The position numbers and the translations under genes are program-made. A DNA stretch of 64,000 nt from Paramecium tetraurelia (taxonomy: Eukaryota > Ciliophora > Oligohymenophorea > Peniculida > Parameciidae): the NCBI RefSeq assembly GCF_000165425.1, contig NW_001799629.1, positions 250,737 to 314,736 on the forward strand. Reading direction: 5' to 3'. Shown here one piece after another: positions 61,045-64,000 of the stretch (within the stretch, counting starts at the first letter, position 1; each line of letters opens with the position of its first letter). Below the pieces are notes generated by a model. The model saw only the letters and a program-made list of their open reading frames with translations, had not been told where the DNA came from and searched no databases.

Positions 61045-64000
61045 ATGAATAGAAGAATGTATGATTGTGGGTAATAATTAGCATTTAAAATCTTTTAGAA
61101 TATGTTAGATGAGATTTGAAGACATAACAAGTTACTAGAATCACAAATAGAATGTAAATTTAGTTAATAATTCAAATTAGTTTTGTAATGGAACTAGTTT
61201 CAATGGTAATTTCAATGAGTAGTCAACGACTATGAATTTAGGGAAAAGTAAAGTAAATGTAATTTTAGGGTAGTAATAAGAAGCAAATTAATCATCTACG
61301 ATGCTTTTAAATAATACAACAGAACAATTGGAATTGAATGAGCAAGAATATAAAATATTGAGGAGTCGAATACTTGAAAGAGAAAACAATAGCAATATAA
61401 ACATGAGTTAAATGATGAATAATTCATTGACGTATTTGATATTCCGCATTCAATAGATATGACAAAGATCAATTGAGTCAGTTATAAGAATCAATGAATG
61501 CGTCAGTAAGAGTTGCACTCTTTGGGCAGGACTAAGAGAGAGAAATGATATTAAAGGAATTAAAGGATAGAACATGGAAAGAAAGAGAGTACCTCAAAGA
61601 TCGAGATACAATAGACAGAGAAATAAAGAAGGCTAGGGATGCTTAGCGAGTACAAGAATTGAAATAGTTAGGTTCAGACAGAGATATCCTATTTGAGAGG
61701 TATGAAATATTAACAGTATAAAAGATATAACAATTTTATCGCATAGTGTAATGAAATCTTAAACAGTAAAAGTGGGTTATACAAGAAGGATAATTTAGAT
61801 AGAGTGATTTAGTTAAATAAGATAAAGGAGTCAATAGAGTAGGATCGTATGAGAATAATGAGTAGTGTATTCAGCGATTTAATGAATTAAACGGGACATA
61901 GATCGAATGATGCTTCAAAGTATGCAGCACAATAGATATTATCCGATAATTCAGTTCAAGGTGCAGGTGCCAGTGATATTGCATAGCATTGGTAATTCCC
62001 TGATGATTAGAAAGTTGTTGAGTATGACCCTTAACAAATAAAATATGATTAAGATATGATTGAGAAGAATCTACAAGCAGCAACTCGATTATCTTAGGAG
62101 ATTAAAATGCATATGGTTGGAATGGATCCTGCATTAAAACGATATGCAGAATCAAATGGTTATGGGAGTTTGGAGAGTATTTTTGCAGAGAAGAGTGAAG
62201 ATTACAGTTCAATGACACCTGAACAAAAGAAATTAATAAATCTATTGGCTTAGGAGACTGATGCAAAAAGAGCGTTGGAAAGATTGCCTTATGGATTGGA
62301 TTATTAGATCATGTAGAGTAAAGTGGATAAAATAACTTAAATGAGATTGGAATTGGAAAGAACTGTCTAAGAACAAAAGTATTATAAGATCAGGGAGAAT
62401 TATGAGTAAACAGTGAAGGATTCTGATTAAGAAAGGAAATAGAACATCAGAGATAGACTGTTGCATCAAATGGAATCATGGAGAGGAGAAAAGAAATACA
62501 ATCCAACTGAGGGTTTGGTTATTCATTGGGATTGGTGCTTAAATGTACCAAAAAAATATGATAGATGCCGATTGACATGGGGTATGTTCTTAAGAGGACA
62601 AACACTAAATAAGCCTTAGATTGTTGAGGATCATATGTGTATTAGTGATGGATTTAGAGTTAATTATTGTATGTTCAATGAACATTAATATGTTTATGAT
62701 GTGATACCAAATAAGGATATAATTGTTGTAATTGAGTTGCAATGTTATTATCAAGAGGGTGGCAGAAAGAGATTAGATATATATGGTTGGACAGTCTTGG
62801 AAGTTTTTGATATTAATATGAATCTCATTAGGGGAAGGTTTAAACTACCATTTTATCCAACTGGAACCAATCCAAGTTAATTAGTTTCATCCGATAAGCC
62901 TTTGAAGAGTGTTTCAAATACTCTGTTATTTTGCAGAATATCGTTCCCTTTTGATAATGAGTATTCGAAAATGGAACCATTGAATCCTAGCACTATGACC
63001 CAAGAATATTATATTACTGGAATTCACAGTAGAACAATCATCAAACACGATTATGATCATGTTCCATAAACAATTAGAAAGAGAGGGTATAATCCTTTAG
63101 CATTTGATGAGTTGTTCAATCAAAAGAGAGAAATCGAACCTGAAGAGGTTGAGGTTGTGGAAGTAAAGGAACCTGAATGGTAAATGATGGAACTCGGAGA
63201 AAACAGAAGAGGACTTTACATTAACATTCATGAATTGCTTAATTACTTTGTGAAAACTAAATCAAAAGTTAGATGTTTCTTAACTGATGTGAAGAGAGGA
63301 GTGTTAAAGGATGAAAAGGATATACCTTGTTCATTTGAAACAGATCCATATGAAATGAATGAGTAACAATTAAAATCAGACTATTTCGGGGGACCTTTCG
63401 TATTCATCGAAGAAGAGTATCAGTTCTTTGTTGATCTTGTCACATATGCTCATAATAATAGAGCATGGGATGATTTATATTTAATATTCTAAGTTTTCGA
63501 TTATCCTCCAGAAAAAGTAGAATAGGAAGATGATAAGAAGGACAATAAGTCTGTGGTGTCTGAGTAATCAGTTACTGATGTTAAGCCTGTTGGTAAAAGA
63601 TGGTATGCATTTAAGTTATTTGAGAATAACATACTTAAAATAGGCAGATTTTCAGAATTCATTTATGAACCACCTATTAAGAAACCTCCCTTTGATCCTT
63701 TCGAATGCAGAATCTCAAATTCTTAAATAGATTTCAGTATCAACTTATTTGATTACAATATGGGCAATCTGAATGAATAAATGGAAAAATTTAAGCAATT
63801 GAGATAATTGAAGAGAAAGTAAAGAGGACATGGAAAACCTAAAATAAAGCCTAAGAAGGAGAAGAAAGAAAAATAAGTTGCTTATGATTGGTAGAATTTG
63901 CCATTGAGTGACAGACCATTTATTGAAAATATGAAATAGTAGTATTAAGATAGACCATTTGACAAAGGATTTGGAATAGATTTTTATATAGATTAAGCAA
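61045..64000 (+). CDS. CCDC17-like protein (zinc-finger head, coiled coil, beta-rich C2-like domain), 3' end missing
   Basis: The gene runs off the right edge. Introns of 28, 25 and 25 nt are clear; two in-frame candidates of 21 and 24 nt are optional. The head is MNRRMYDCGICQMRFEDITS with YQNHKQ, a C-x-x-C...H finger like the one at the N terminus of CCDC17. An Arg/Glu-rich coiled coil follows (KEREYLKDRDTIDREIKKAR; SMTPEQKKLINLLAQETDAK). From residue about 440 comes GLVIHWDWCLNVPKKYDRCR, then ELQCYYQEGGRKRLDIYGWT, LEVFDINMNLIRGRFKLPFY and RISFPFDNEYSKMEPLNPST, the same order as CCDC17's C-terminal strand-rich domain (GLVIFYDFL..., W...LGLFD...GRWRLPL). A second such unit begins near 63,180. 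It is probably a ciliary protein; the end lies outside the window. Confidence 0.74.

Overview
This window reads as macronuclear (somatic) DNA of a ciliate, almost certainly a Paramecium. The evidence is direct. Essentially every recognisable gene is interrupted by in-frame TAA and TAG codons at positions where relatives have glutamine, and only TGA ends genes. Coding regions are broken by about 70 tiny introns of 20-33 nt (mostly 22-29) that start GTA and end AG. The DNA is AT-rich, and genes are packed on both strands with gaps often under 30 bp. Translation with the standard code shatters most genes. I therefore re-read the window with TAA/TAG = Gln and placed introns by hand; the exon sums of most multi-exon models are exact multiples of three.

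Layout. 1-6.9 kb: a secreted serine carboxypeptidase (cut by the window start), a Myb-like protein, a pseudokinase, a cysteine-rich surface protein and an RRM-like protein. 7-15 kb: a TEY-type MAP kinase, a kinase fused to a long tail with a zinc-binding C terminus, a hypothetical gene, and a PI4-kinase divergent from a secreted protein. 15.5-24.5 kb: coiled-coil proteins, a secreted beta/gamma-crystallin-type protein and hypotheticals. 24.5-31.6 kb: MRE11, a coiled-coil protein, stomatin-like protein 2, SF-assemblin and a coiled-coil GTPase. 31.8-39.9 kb: a papain-fold protein lacking its catalytic residues, a CEP19-like protein, a tubulin tyrosine ligase-like enzyme and a TMBIM/BI-1-like membrane protein. 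39.9-53.7 kb: a coiled-coil gene, an intronless tandem GTPase with a glycine/alanine-rich hydrophobic tail, gene-poor AT-rich DNA, a large C2-domain protein and a secreted coiled-coil protein. 53.9-64 kb: an MDR-type reductase, an unresolved multi-exon gene, proteasome subunit RPT5, a TMEM230-like protein, a tRNA-Tyr, and a CCDC17-like protein cut by the window end.

The genes do not form one pathway. There is a loose ciliary/cytoskeletal theme (SF-assemblin, CEP19-like, TTLL, CCDC17-like, many coiled coils), as expected for a cell covered in cilia. The features I find least explained by known biology are the 906-residue tandem GTPase, its single-domain counterpart 12 kb away, the kinase/zinc-finger fusion, and the fully substituted papain active site. 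I saw no transposon, virus-like element, CRISPR array, telomere repeat or rRNA.
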